A program made the position numbers and the translations under genes. Below are positions 24,967-35,288 of a stretch of 64,000 nucleotides of DNA, one piece after another. How positions within the stretch are numbered: position 1 is the stretch's first letter; each line of letters starts with the position of its first letter. The notes under the pieces were generated by a model that was given only the letters and a program-made list of their open reading frames with translations, was not told the origin of the DNA and did not search any database. Origin of the DNA: Blastocatellia bacterium (lineage in GTDB: Bacteria; Acidobacteriota; Blastocatellia; HR10); NCBI GenBank assembly GCA_025055075.1, contig JANWYV010000020.1, positions 1 through 64,000 on the forward strand, read 5' to 3'.

Positions 24967-24977
24967 TACATCCTGAC

Positions 24978-25056
24978 GTCGCCGTGGTGAAGCCAGGTCT
25001 AACACACTGGTCTTTCAAGCCAGGATTCGCGGGTTCAAATCCCGCCGGCGACGCCA
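24978..25056 (+). tRNA. tRNA-Glu (anticodon TTC)
   Basis: 79 bases with encoded CCA. The acceptor GTCGCCG pairs with CGGCGAC, the anticodon loop CTTTCAA gives TTC, and the T arm is GCGGGTTCAAATCCCGC. Confidence 0.95.
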
Positions 25057-25254
25057 CCGATGTTTGGTGAACTGGTTGATTCCCCATGACCTTCTGATCT
25101 GGCCCTCTCACCCCAACCTATCACGCGCCGCCTTTCTGATACCACCACGGTGTTACGGCCTTGGGACATAAAGAACTGGCCGGAGGCTGGCCATGAGCTG
25201 ATGAAGCGCTCCGTAAAATTTCTATCCGGGGAATTTGAGCTCGATAGCATGGGT

Positions 25255-25333
25255 TGGTGCCGCTAGCGGGGCTTGAACCCGCACTCTCAGGCTTGAGAGG
25301 CCTGCGTGTTAACCACTTACACCATAGCGGCAC
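25255..25333 (-). tRNA. tRNA-Glu (anticodon CTC)
   Basis: 79 bases on the minus strand with encoded CCA. The acceptor GTGCCGC pairs with GCGGCAC, the anticodon loop CTCTCAA gives CTC (reads GAG), and the T arm is GCGGGTTCAAGCCCCGC. It faces the other glutamate tRNA, with 198 bases between them in which I see no gene. Confidence 0.95.
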
Positions 25334-25348
25334 CCATTTCGGGAGAAA

Positions 25349-25377
25349 ATTTTAGCGTCTCATCTCTTGTTCGTCAA
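25349..25377 (-). promoter_or_regulatory. Promoter of tRNA-Glu(CTC)
   Basis: On the minus strand TTGACG (25377-25372), 17 bases, TAAAAT (25354-25349). Transcription would begin about 8-10 bases before the tRNA. Confidence 0.7.
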
Positions 25378-25556
25378 TGCGCCTACAAAGCCCCCACAAA
25401 ACGATCACCCCATGCCACACTCTCGTGCTAGCAGGCGAGAACGTTCCCTGAAGGCTCTTTTGGCGCCTCACGAGGCGATGAGACCTGCTGCTGCTTAAGG
25501 CTCCTCTTTCACCCGGCCCCGCGAAGCTCCATGGGAGTTAGAAGCTCTCCAAATTA

Positions 25557-26054
25557 TCAGCTATGAGACTGCGAGAGCTTGTACCCGATTTTTCGCAGCA
25601 ACTCCTTCCGCTTCGCCTTCTCTTCCTCCCCCTCAACCCCCTTGGAGGCGAACCCATCTATGACACCGAGAATTCCTCGCCCTTGCTCGGTCTCCACGAG
25701 AATGATCTGGGTGGGATTAGCCGTCGCGCAGTGAATCGTGCATACTTCCTGACACGCTTTGATCGCATTGAGGACATTGATCGGATACCCTTCCCGCAAT
25801 ACGATCACGAACGTATGCCCAGCGCTCAATTGGCGCGCGTTTCGGACCGCTGCCTCCGTGAGTTCGGCGTCATTGCCTTCGAACCGGATCAGGCATGGTC
25901 CAGAAGCCTCACAGAATGCCACGCCGAACCTGATGTGCGGCGAGCTGGTCGCCATGATCTCGTACAGATCTTCGACGGTCTTAATGAAATGCGCATGCCC
26001 GACGATGATGTTGCATCCGGATGGGATTTCCAAAGGGACGACCTTCAGCTCCAT
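25557..26054 (-). CDS. Adenosine-specific kinase family protein
   Basis: 165 residues of the small adenosine-specific kinase family known mainly from archaea and thermophilic bacteria. Recognisable blocks are NIIVGHAHFIKTVEDLYE, GVAFCEASGPCLIR, VRNARQLSAGHTFVIVL and a C-terminal GRGILGVIDGFASKGVE. The start at 26054 has GGAGG very close. It follows the Tes-like radical SAM gene in the same direction after 64 bases and may share its transcript. A physiological link between the two is not evident. Confidence 0.85.
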   Translation of the reverse strand: MELKVVPLEIPSGCNIIVGHAHFIKTVEDLYEIMATSSPHIRFGVAFCEASGPCLIRFEGNDAELTEAAVRNARQLSAGHTFVIVLREGYPINVLNAIKACQEVCTIHCATANPTQIILVETEQGRGILGVIDGFASKGVEGEEEKAKRKELLRKIGYKLSQSHS

Positions 26055-26118
26055 ATCCTCCCCCTCCGCTCGAAGATAGAGCCATATTCTGCCCGAGCGC
26101 GAAGGTTGGAAGCAAGCC

Positions 26119-27738
26119 TCACACCTTCAGGACGGTCCTCGTCACCATCGGTTCCTTCCCGGCGAGATATGCCTCCAACGGGATCGAGAAGCTCTGCTCG
26201 ATCTTCTCGCGGAATGTGATCCCAGAGTTATACGTGCAGAAGGGATAGATGCGCCCATCGGGAGCCGAATAATGGATGACGCAACGCATGACGCGATCGA
26301 GTTGGTAGTTGTAGGCATCCATGAAATGCATCCCAGCGACCATGAGCGTTCGATAGGTGAGCTGCTGTTCATTCTTTCCGCGCCCGATGCGCTTATCCAC
26401 AAGTCCTTCGAGGGTTCGGAGGAACTTCACATAGGTCAATCCTGGTGGTGCCGCCTCCGGACGGAAGAATCGCTGCAGGACGACATACGCTGTCATTGCC
26501 CGCAGCTTCTTGGAAGGGAGCTGACGGATCCGTGGTGCCCACTCACGAAACGCTCGCAGCATTCCCTCCACATCCACGAAGCGCGTGACGGGGATCGCCG
26601 TCTTCGTCCGCGCGTCCACAAAGAGATACGTCGCCAGCGAACAATGCGGATGACAGCTCAGGGCGATCGTCTCCTCTCCTTGCAGGGCGCTCAAGAACTG
26701 CGAGAATGAGACGGTGCATGGTGTGGGATACCAATCATGATAGGTGTCCACGATTCCGGTTTGTTCGGCCAAGTCTTTCACCAAGTCGGTGAGCGTATAC
26801 CGCATTTGCTCCCGTTTCTTTTGCGCAATTCGCCCGGTGAACGTCACCGGCTGATACGTGATGCCCGACGCGACATCAATATTCTCGATGGCGAAGTGCA
26901 AGATGCGACCGACCTCATGATCGTTTACCCCGCGCGCGATCGTCGGGACGAAGACGATCTTCAATCCCGCCCGACGGGCGGCTTCGATGGCTCGCTGTTT
27001 CAGCTCCCAGAGCGGCTGCCCGCGCGTCTTGCGATAGACCTCGTCACTCACGCCGTCGAACTGGAGATAAAGTGTATGTAATCCGGCCTCGGCACATCTC
27101 TCAGCGAAGCCAGGCTCGGTAGCGAATCGGAGGCCGTTTGTGGCGACCTGAATGTGCGAGAACCCCAGATCTCGCGCCATCCGCACGGCCTCAATGAAAT
27201 GGGGATAAATCGTAGGCTCCCCGCCCGAGAATTGAATGACACGGGCCGCAACCGGGCGCATCTCGCGCAGTTGCCGCAGCATCCGATAGACCTGCTCCAG
27301 CGAGGGCTCGTAGACGTAGCCCGCCACGTTCGCGTTGGCGAAGCAGACGGGACAGGTCAAGTTGCAACGGTTCGTCAGGTCAATGTTGGCCAAGCCCGTA
27401 TGGCTCAAATGCATCTGACAGAGACCACAATCCTGTGGGCAAAGCACGGCATCCGGCACGGCTGGGTTGGAGACGCCTCGCCCCCCCTCAAATGCCCACT
27501 CCTCGGCCTTCAGATAAAGGCGAACATCAGACCAAACGATGTCGCGAAACTCGCCGTGCTCCGAGCATCGTTTCTCCATCATCACCCGTCCCTCGTGCTC
27601 GAAGATGCGTGCAGGGATGACGCGACAACACTCCGGACAGAGAGACTCGACGAGCTTCGGTAATCCCTTCGGCAGCGGAGCCACTGGCGCCCCGCAGTAG
27701 GTTCTCCAAGCCCTCTCTCGCACGACGCTTCTTGCCAT
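26119..27738 (-). CDS. Radical SAM enzyme related to tetraether/membrane-spanning lipid synthases (Tes/MJ0619 type)
   Basis: 539 residues. An N-terminal zinc-ribbon-like region has SLCPECCRVIPARI and RCSEHGEF, then CPQDCGLCQMHLSHT, then the SAM cluster motif NRCNLTCPVCF (CX3CX2C) followed by QFSGGEPTIYP. This cysteine layout and wording (LCPEC-RVIPARI, CGLC--H---T-LA-IDLTNRCNL) is that of the MJ0619/Tes family, which joins lipid tails carbon-to-carbon in archaeal tetraethers; bacterial relatives are linked to membrane-spanning lipids. ATG 27738 with GGGAGGAGG is the start; the open frame upstream to 28026 is not coding. A partial sigma-54-like promoter lies 46 bases upstream of the start. The lipid role here is inferred. 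Confidence 0.75.
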   Translation of the reverse strand: MARSVVRERAWRTYCGAPVAPLPKGLPKLVESLCPECCRVIPARIFEHEGRVMMEKRCSEHGEFRDIVWSDVRLYLKAEEWAFEGGRGVSNPAVPDAVLCPQDCGLCQMHLSHTGLANIDLTNRCNLTCPVCFANANVAGYVYEPSLEQVYRMLRQLREMRPVAARVIQFSGGEPTIYPHFIEAVRMARDLGFSHIQVATNGLRFATEPGFAERCAEAGLHTLYLQFDGVSDEVYRKTRGQPLWELKQRAIEAARRAGLKIVFVPTIARGVNDHEVGRILHFAIENIDVASGITYQPVTFTGRIAQKKREQMRYTLTDLVKDLAEQTGIVDTYHDWYPTPCTVSFSQFLSALQGEETIALSCHPHCSLATYLFVDARTKTAIPVTRFVDVEGMLRAFREWAPRIRQLPSKKLRAMTAYVVLQRFFRPEAAPPGLTYVKFLRTLEGLVDKRIGRGKNEQQLTYRTLMVAGMHFMDAYNYQLDRVMRCVIHYSAPDGRIYPFCTYNSGITFREKIEQSFSIPLEAYLAGKEPMVTRTVLKV

Positions 27739-27794
27739 AGGCCTCCTCCCACTCCATATCTTGGGCAAAAAGACTCCTTGACACATTTCTTGAA

Positions 27795-27811
27795 AGCAAA
27801 TTTCGGGCCGA
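27795..27811 (-). promoter_or_regulatory. Candidate sigma-54 promoter of the Tes-like gene
   Basis: Minus strand CGGCCCGAAATTTGCT: GG at 27809-27808, ten bases, GC at 27797-27796. TTGCT is perfect and the -24 box has two differences. Start near 27784, leaving a 46-base leader that contains the ribosome binding site. Confidence 0.4.
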
Positions 27812-27869
27812 AGCGGTGCGCTCTCGGATCGCGAATAAGCTACGTAGGAGCAAGGACTTCGCGTGAATA

Positions 27870-27908
27870 CGGGAAAGACGCGCGGCTCCTCCGGAGCGAG
27901 ATTTCCCG
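27870..27908. repeat. Nested inverted repeats between the Tes-like gene and thiC
   Basis: CGGGAAA (27870-27876) is inverted as TTTCCCG (27902-27908), and inside lies GCTCC-TCC-GGAGC. It could be a protein site for either divergent gene. It is upstream of both promoters, so not part of either predicted leader. Confidence 0.4.
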
Positions 27909-27945
27909 CATCCGCTGCGTCAAAAAGCGCACATGGATGCTCGCC

Positions 27946-29852
<1,907 letters not shown>

Positions 29853-29905
29853 GAGATATATCTGACGCCGTGAAGGACCTTCCGACGGTCGCGCAGGATC
29901 GCGCC

Positions 29906-30400
29906 TCAGGAGGCTTCTCCCCCTTCCAGTTCTTGCGGCAGGGTGATGAGTTTGATGATCTCAAACCGGCGTTTGCGCGCCGGCGTGTGAACGATCACCT
30001 CATCGCCCTCTCGTTTCCCTAAGAGGCTCGAACCAATGGGAGAAGAGACGGAGATGACCCCGCGCTCGGGATCCACCTCATCGCCGAGCGCTAGCCGATA
30101 GGTCACCTCCTCACCCGTGTCCAGATCCAAGAGCGTGACCGTCGAACCGTAGGCCACCCGATCCCGAGGAAGCGCGCTCACGTTGAGCATCGAGAGATCG
30201 GAGAGTTGCTTGCGAATCTGCGCGATGCGCGCGCGCACGAATTCCTGACGCTGAAGGGCCGCCTGATACTCCGCATTCTCCCGCAAGTCGCCATGTGCCA
30301 GAGCCCTCTGTAACTCCTTGGGCAGTTCGAATTTCAACTCATTCTCCAAAGCACGCAGTTCGGCCTCAAGCCGTTCCTTGAGCTTTGTGAGCACGTCCAT
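29906..30400 (-). CDS. greA: Transcription elongation factor GreA/GreB family
   Basis: About 164 residues. It has an N-terminal coiled coil with the acidic tip GDLRENAEYQAA, which reaches the polymerase active site to trigger cleavage of backtracked RNA, and a C-terminal FKBP-like domain (GSTVTLLDLDTGEE, VSSPIGSSLLGKREGDEV). The start is uncertain: GGAGG ends only one base before ATG 30400, whereas the in-frame GTG 30394 has seven-base spacing; a GTG at 30409 also exists. The N-terminal helix is shorter at its beginning than in E. coli GreA. It converges on thiC. Confidence 0.9.
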   Translation of the reverse strand: MDVLTKLKERLEAELRALENELKFELPKELQRALAHGDLRENAEYQAALQRQEFVRARIAQIRKQLSDLSMLNVSALPRDRVAYGSTVTLLDLDTGEEVTYRLALGDEVDPERGVISVSSPIGSSLLGKREGDEVIVHTPARKRRFEIIKLITLPQELEGGEAS

Positions 30401-30426
30401 TCCTCCCACGCTGATTTTTCATCTTA

Positions 30427-30454
30427 AGTATAGCCCGCCCGCGCGGAAATTCAA
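30427..30454 (-). promoter_or_regulatory. Promoter of greA
   Basis: Minus strand TTGAAT (30454-30449), 16 bases, TATACT (30432-30427). It fits a start of transcription near 30420. Confidence 0.65.
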
Positions 30455-30489
30455 GAGGACGTTCGCTTCCTCAAACGAGAACGGGCGGC

Positions 30490-30519
30490 TTGTCGCTGCT
30501 TTGCCGCCTCCGCTATAGT
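30490..30519 (+). promoter_or_regulatory. Promoter of the 2-oxoacid dehydrogenase operon
   Basis: TTGTCG (30490-30495), 18 bases, TATAGT (30514-30519). Leader of about 125 bases to the ATG at 30651, in which I see no clear riboswitch. Confidence 0.5.
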
Positions 30520-30650
30520 AATAGGCGACTTCGCGAGGACGGCATGACGCCACGCCTTTATGAGCGAAGCAGGGGAAGCTGGGCCTGCGGAGCGCGGTCT
30601 TTCGACCCGCTCTTCAACCTCGTTTTTCTTTCACACGGAGAGGGCCACGT

Positions 30651-31679
30651 ATGGAAGCGACGCTGACCCGCGAACAACTCCTGGACATGTACTACTACAT
30701 GAAACTGACCCGGATGGTGGAGGAACGCCTGCAACGCCTCTACCGACAGGGGAAGATCGTGGGAGGGCTCTATCGCAGTCTCGGACAAGAGGGCGAGTCC
30801 GTCGCCAGCGCCTATGCCCTCGAAGAGGGAGATTTCTTGGCGGTGATGATCCGGAATCTGGGCGCGCTCTTTGTGCGCGGCGTCCGCCCTTGGGAGATTT
30901 TCACTCAGTACATGGGCAAAGGAACGAGTCCAACACGCGGCAAGGATAACATCGTTCACTTTGGGAGCGTAGAGCGCGGCATCATCCCTCCGATCAGCCA
31001 CCTCGGCGATCTCATCCCGGTAATGGCTGGCATCGCGCTGGCTTCGAAGATGCAACGAAAGCGTTCGGTTGCTCTCACCTATATCGGCGACGGCGGAACG
31101 AGCACAGGGGCGTTCCACGAAGGATTGAACTTCGCTGCCGTCTTAAAGCTTCCTCTGATCGTCATTGCCGAAGATAATGGGTATGCCTACTCGACGCCCA
31201 AGCATAAGCAAATGGCCATCGAGAACATCGCCGATCGCGCGATCGGATACGGGATCTTCGGCGAGACAGTGGACGGCAACGATGTCATCGCCGTGTATCA
31301 GGCCACGCGCCGCGCTATCCAACGAGCGCGCGAGGGCCTGGGGCCGACCTTGCTCGAGGTCAAGACCTTTCGCATGCGCGGACACGCCGAACACGACGAC
31401 GCGTGGTATGTTCCTCGCGAGCTGCTCGAATATTGGCAGAAGCGCGATCCGATCCTGCGCTTGGAGACCTATCTGAAAGAGCATGGCATGGCCGACGAGA
31501 CCGATTTCGAAGCGATCACTCGTCGCATCGAGGAGGAGATCGAGGCCGATCTTCAATATGCGGAGCAATCGCCAATGCCCGACCCGCGGATCGCCTTAGA
31601 AGATGTGTATGCCGAAGCCCCTTCCGTTCTGGAAGGGGCTCCTCGACCGCGTGAGCACGCGGCGAAGACGCGATCTTGA
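30651..31679 (+). CDS. pdhA: 2-oxoacid (pyruvate/branched-chain) dehydrogenase E1 alpha
   Basis: 342 residues. The thiamine-diphosphate motif GDGGTSTGAFHEGLNFAAV ... EDNGYAYST is complete, and RMRGHAEHDD is the family's substrate-loop block. It decarboxylates the oxoacid and reductively acylates lipoate on E2. First gene of an operon with E1 beta, E2, LipB-NUDIX and LptFG. Sequence alone does not separate pyruvate from branched-chain oxoacids; the organism already has PFOR for pyruvate, so either is possible. GGAGAGGG lies before the ATG. Confidence 0.88.
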   Translation: MEATLTREQLLDMYYYMKLTRMVEERLQRLYRQGKIVGGLYRSLGQEGESVASAYALEEGDFLAVMIRNLGALFVRGVRPWEIFTQYMGKGTSPTRGKDNIVHFGSVERGIIPPISHLGDLIPVMAGIALASKMQRKRSVALTYIGDGGTSTGAFHEGLNFAAVLKLPLIVIAEDNGYAYSTPKHKQMAIENIADRAIGYGIFGETVDGNDVIAVYQATRRAIQRAREGLGPTLLEVKTFRMRGHAEHDDAWYVPRELLEYWQKRDPILRLETYLKEHGMADETDFEAITRRIEEEIEADLQYAEQSPMPDPRIALEDVYAEAPSVLEGAPRPREHAAKTRS

Positions 31680-31695
31680 GGAGGCACCGTCACCT

Positions 31696-32670
31696 ATGCC
31701 CGTGTTGACTTATTTGGAGGCTATTCGCCAGGGACTCTGGGAAGAAATGGAGCGCGATGAGCGTGTCTTCCTGCTCGGTGAAGACATCGGCGTCTACGGC
31801 GGCGCCTTCAAGGTCACCGAGGGTTTCCTCGAGCGCTTCGGCGAAGAGCGCGTCATTGATACGCCGATCTCGGAAGCGGCCATCGTGGGCGCGGCCATCG
31901 GAGCGGCGCTGGTGGGATTGCGCCCAGTCGCTGAGATGCAATTCATTGATTTCATCTCTATCGCTTTCGACCAATTGACGAATTTTGCCGCGAAGTGCCG
32001 ATATCGCTGGGGGGCGGGCGTCCCCATCGTCGTGCGCGGCCCTTGTGGCGGCGGCGTGCACGGTGGCCCCTTTCATTCGCAGAACGTCGAGGCGTATTTC
32101 TTCCACACGCCTGGGCTGAAGATCGTGGAGCCCGCTACGCCATACGATGCCAAGGGCCTCATCAAGGCCGCCATCCGGGATGAGGACCCCGTGCTCTATT
32201 TCGAGCACAAGTATCTCTACCGCCGCATCCGAGGGGAAGTGCCCGAGGGGGACTACATCGTTCCCATCGGGAAGGCGGACATCAAGCGCCCTGGTCGGGA
32301 TGTCACCATTCTGACCTACGGATGGATGCTCCACAAGTCGCTCGAAGCGGCGGAGCTTGTCGCGCAGGAGGGCATTGAAGTCGAGGTCGTGGATTTGCGG
32401 ACGCTCCTCCCCCTCGATGACGAGACGATCCTCAGCTCAGTGGCCAAAACGGGTCGTGCCGTCATCGTTCACGAAGACACGCGCACGGGAGGGATCGCCG
32501 GAGAGCTCGCCATGCGCATTAACGAGCGCATCTTCGAGTATCTTGAAGCGCCCGTCGTTCGCGTCACGGCTCCGGACACGCCAATCCCGTTCAGTCCCCC
32601 GTTGGAGGAATTCTTCCTCCCTCAAGTGGAGGAGATCGTTCAAGCCATCCGATGGGTCGCCAACTATTGA
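31696..32670 (+). CDS. pdhB: 2-oxoacid dehydrogenase E1 beta
   Basis: 324 residues. It begins PVLTYLEAIRQGLWEEMERD and has LLGEDIGVYGGAFKVTEGF, DTPISEAAIVGAAIGAA and DLRTLLPLDDETI, all standard for E1 beta. It forms the alpha2-beta2 E1 with the preceding gene. ATG 31696 is preceded by GAGGAGG; the earlier in-frame start at 31603 would overlap E1 alpha and is not used. Confidence 0.93.
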   Translation: MPVLTYLEAIRQGLWEEMERDERVFLLGEDIGVYGGAFKVTEGFLERFGEERVIDTPISEAAIVGAAIGAALVGLRPVAEMQFIDFISIAFDQLTNFAAKCRYRWGAGVPIVVRGPCGGGVHGGPFHSQNVEAYFFHTPGLKIVEPATPYDAKGLIKAAIRDEDPVLYFEHKYLYRRIRGEVPEGDYIVPIGKADIKRPGRDVTILTYGWMLHKSLEAAELVAQEGIEVEVVDLRTLLPLDDETILSSVAKTGRAVIVHEDTRTGGIAGELAMRINERIFEYLEAPVVRVTAPDTPIPFSPPLEEFFLPQVEEIVQAIRWVANY

Positions 32671-32721
32671 TCAAGGAGGAAGGCCGAGGAGCGCGTTCGC
32701 GCGCTCCAAAGGAGGTGTGGC

Positions 32722-34086
32722 ATGAAAGTCGAAGTCATCATGCCTCAAATGGGTGAGAGCATCGCCGAGGGAACAGTCACCAAATGGCTCAAGAAGCCAG
32801 GTGAGCACGTCCGTCGTGATGAACCGCTCTTTGAGATCTCCACGGATAAAGTGGATGCGGAGATCCCTTCACCGGCCGAAGGAGTTTTGGCCGAGGTGCT
32901 CGTCCATGAAGGGGAGACCGTCCCCATTCAAACTGTCGTCGCTTATATCGAGACGGATAAGGAAGCCGTCGAGGCTCCGCCGCGCGAGGTGAGCGAACGT
33001 GCGACTCCGGTGGCAGAAGCGACACCGCGGAGAGAACCGACGCCCGAACCGGCGCGCGTCGCCCCTTCCGCTGCCGAAGAGCCATCCATGCGCGAGATCA
33101 TCATTCCCCCTCATCCGTGGGAGAAGCAAAAGCAAGAAATCCGTATCACCATCCCGGCCGAGCGCCTTGAGCGAAAGGCTGTGCGTTCATCGCCGGTCGT
33201 GGAGAAGCTGGCCCAAGAGTACGGTATTGATCTCACGCAGATCGAGGGGACGGGCCGCGGCGGACGCGTCACCAAGCGCGACGTCCTGCGATACCTGGAG
33301 GAGCGCGCTGCTCGGCCGTCAGAGGCGCGTCCGCAGCCGATCGAGGCCCCGGAATTGGAGACGCCGCTCTATCCTCCCTATCTCCCCGGAGAGCGCGTCG
33401 AGATCGTCCCGATGAGCGTCATGCGCAAGAAGATCGCCGAACACATGGTCTACAGCAAACGCGTCGCTCCCCATGTGACGACGTTCTTCGAGATCGACAT
33501 GACGCGCGTCAGCCGATTGCGAGATCAGCTACAACCGGATTTCGAACAGCGCCATGGCGTCAAACTCACGTATTTACCGTTCATCGTCCAGGCTTGCGTG
33601 AGCGCGCTCAAAGCCTTCCCGATTCTGAACGCTTCGATCGCCGACGACAAGATCGTCTACAAGAAGGACATCAACATCGGCATCGCCGTCGCCTTGGAGT
33701 GGGGCCTCATCGTCCCCGTCATTAAAAACGCGGATGCGCTCAGTCTCGTTGGATTGGCCAAAGCGATTCACGATCTGGCTACGCGCGCGCGGAACAAGCA
33801 GCTCAAACCGGAGGAGGTCCAGGGAGGGACGTTCACCATCACGAATCCGGGCGTCTTCGGCTCGCTTTTCGGAACTCCGGTGATCAATCAGCCCCAGGTC
33901 GCCATTCTCGGGGTCGGGCGCATCGCTAAGCGCCCCGTCGTCGTGGAGGATGACGCCATTGCGATTCGCGCGATGGCATATTTCTCCCTCTCCTTCGACC
34001 ATCGGCTCATTGATGGGGCTGTCGCCGATCAATTCATGGCGCACATCAAACGAACGCTCGAATCGTTCGAGCTGACGGGAGCTTGA
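32722..34086 (+). CDS. pdhC: Dihydrolipoamide acyltransferase E2
   Basis: 454 residues. A lipoyl domain (1-80) has the modified Lys near 43 in EISTDKVDAEIPSP. A Pro/Glu/Arg-rich linker follows, then a peripheral-subunit-binding domain (about 155-195, SSPVVEKLAQEYGIDLTQI, GTGRGGRVTKRDV) and the catalytic domain with the signature DHRLIDGAVADQF near the C-terminus. It transfers the acyl group from lipoate to CoA. AAAGGAGGTG before the ATG is a near-perfect ribosome site. No E3 (dihydrolipoamide dehydrogenase) is encoded in the window. The lipB gene follows immediately. Confidence 0.94.
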   Translation: MKVEVIMPQMGESIAEGTVTKWLKKPGEHVRRDEPLFEISTDKVDAEIPSPAEGVLAEVLVHEGETVPIQTVVAYIETDKEAVEAPPREVSERATPVAEATPRREPTPEPARVAPSAAEEPSMREIIIPPHPWEKQKQEIRITIPAERLERKAVRSSPVVEKLAQEYGIDLTQIEGTGRGGRVTKRDVLRYLEERAARPSEARPQPIEAPELETPLYPPYLPGERVEIVPMSVMRKKIAEHMVYSKRVAPHVTTFFEIDMTRVSRLRDQLQPDFEQRHGVKLTYLPFIVQACVSALKAFPILNASIADDKIVYKKDINIGIAVALEWGLIVPVIKNADALSLVGLAKAIHDLATRARNKQLKPEEVQGGTFTITNPGVFGSLFGTPVINQPQVAILGVGRIAKRPVVVEDDAIAIRAMAYFSLSFDHRLIDGAVADQFMAHIKRTLESFELTGA

Positions 34087-34091
34087 GGCCC

Positions 34092-35288
34092 ATGGCGGTC
34101 CGCGACCGACCAGATGACCAGATGCCTCTCGCCGACGCGCGCACATGTCACGTTCGACGACTGGGACTGGTCGAGTACGAAGACGGCCTCGAAGCGCAAT
34201 CTCTGTTGGCGACGGCCCGGAAGGCCGACCTCATCCCGGATCAGCTACTGCTGCTCGAACATCCCCATGTGGTGACCATCGGGCGAAGGACGCGCCATTT
34301 GGGCGGGAACATGAACGATCATTTCCGCGTCTCTCCCGAGGTGCTCGCGCACTACGATGTGGAGCAATATGAGACGGATCGCGGAGGAGCTGTCACCTAT
34401 CACGGCCCGGGACAACTGGTCGTTTATCCGATCCTGAAGCTCGTTGGGCGCCGCCGCGACGTCCACCGATACTTGCGCGATTTGGAAGAGGTCATTATCC
34501 GTACCCTCGATGATTTCGGAATCACGGCGGAGCGAATTTTCGGACAGACGGGGGTTTGGGTAGGGCGCCAGAAGATCGCTTCCATTGGCGTTCATCTCTC
34601 CCATTGGGTCACGACGCATGGGCTGGCCCTCAACGTCAATACGGATCTTCGATTCTTCGACCTCATCGTCCCGTGTGGACTCCCGGACGTGCAAATGACC
34701 TCGATGGCGAAACTCCTCGGAGCTTCGGTCTCGATGGAGCACGTGCAGGAGCGCTTACTTGTCCATTTCCAAGAGGTCTTCGACTGTCATCTCATCGAGC
34801 GCCCCATCGAGATGGAATCCGTCCAAGTGCTCCTGCGCACGCTGGAGGGAGAGTATCTTCTTCTGAAACGCACTGAGCGCGATGGTGGATTTTGGCAACC
34901 CGTCACGGGATTGATCGAATTCGGTGAATCGCCTGTGGAAGCCGCCCTTCGGGAAGTTCGAGAGGAGACGGGGCTGGACCTCGCCGATGCCACTCCGCCT
35001 GGCGGTTCGTCGCTCTCCCCCCTCCCCTATGTGCATGCTTTCGCGTTCTCGTCCACCGATCCCCTTCCCTCCTTCATTCGCGAGTACTCCTTCCTGGCCG
35101 TCCTTCCGATGCGTCCGGCGATCCGCATCAACCCACTGGAGCATGACGCCTTCCGATTCGAAAAGGTGACCACGGCGCTCGCCCTCGTGCGATGGAAGGG
35201 AAACCGTCGCGCGCTGATTTTGAGCGAACGCTTCTGCACGACCGGCAGCGTTCACCCGGCGAATGCGCCTCAGGCCTTGCGCCTATGA
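34092..35288 (+). CDS. lipB: Octanoyltransferase LipB fused to a NUDIX hydrolase
   Basis: 398 residues. Residues ~15-230 are LipB: GGAVTYHGPGQLVVYP, the Lys of RQKIASIGVH and the acyl-accepting Cys in IVPCGLPDVQMTSM. It transfers octanoyl from acyl carrier protein to the lipoyl domain of E2, encoded just before. Residues ~245-390 form a NUDIX domain with a complete box, GLIEFGESPVEAAL followed by REVREETGLDLA, so probably an active diphosphatase. The reading frame is continuous with no internal stop, so the fusion is real in this sequence. ATG 34092 lies just after the E2 stop. The NUDIX substrate is unknown. Confidence 0.88.
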   Translation: MAVRDRPDDQMPLADARTCHVRRLGLVEYEDGLEAQSLLATARKADLIPDQLLLLEHPHVVTIGRRTRHLGGNMNDHFRVSPEVLAHYDVEQYETDRGGAVTYHGPGQLVVYPILKLVGRRRDVHRYLRDLEEVIIRTLDDFGITAERIFGQTGVWVGRQKIASIGVHLSHWVTTHGLALNVNTDLRFFDLIVPCGLPDVQMTSMAKLLGASVSMEHVQERLLVHFQEVFDCHLIERPIEMESVQVLLRTLEGEYLLLKRTERDGGFWQPVTGLIEFGESPVEAALREVREETGLDLADATPPGGSSLSPLPYVHAFAFSSTDPLPSFIREYSFLAVLPMRPAIRINPLEHDAFRFEKVTTALALVRWKGNRRALILSERFCTTGSVHPANAPQALRL

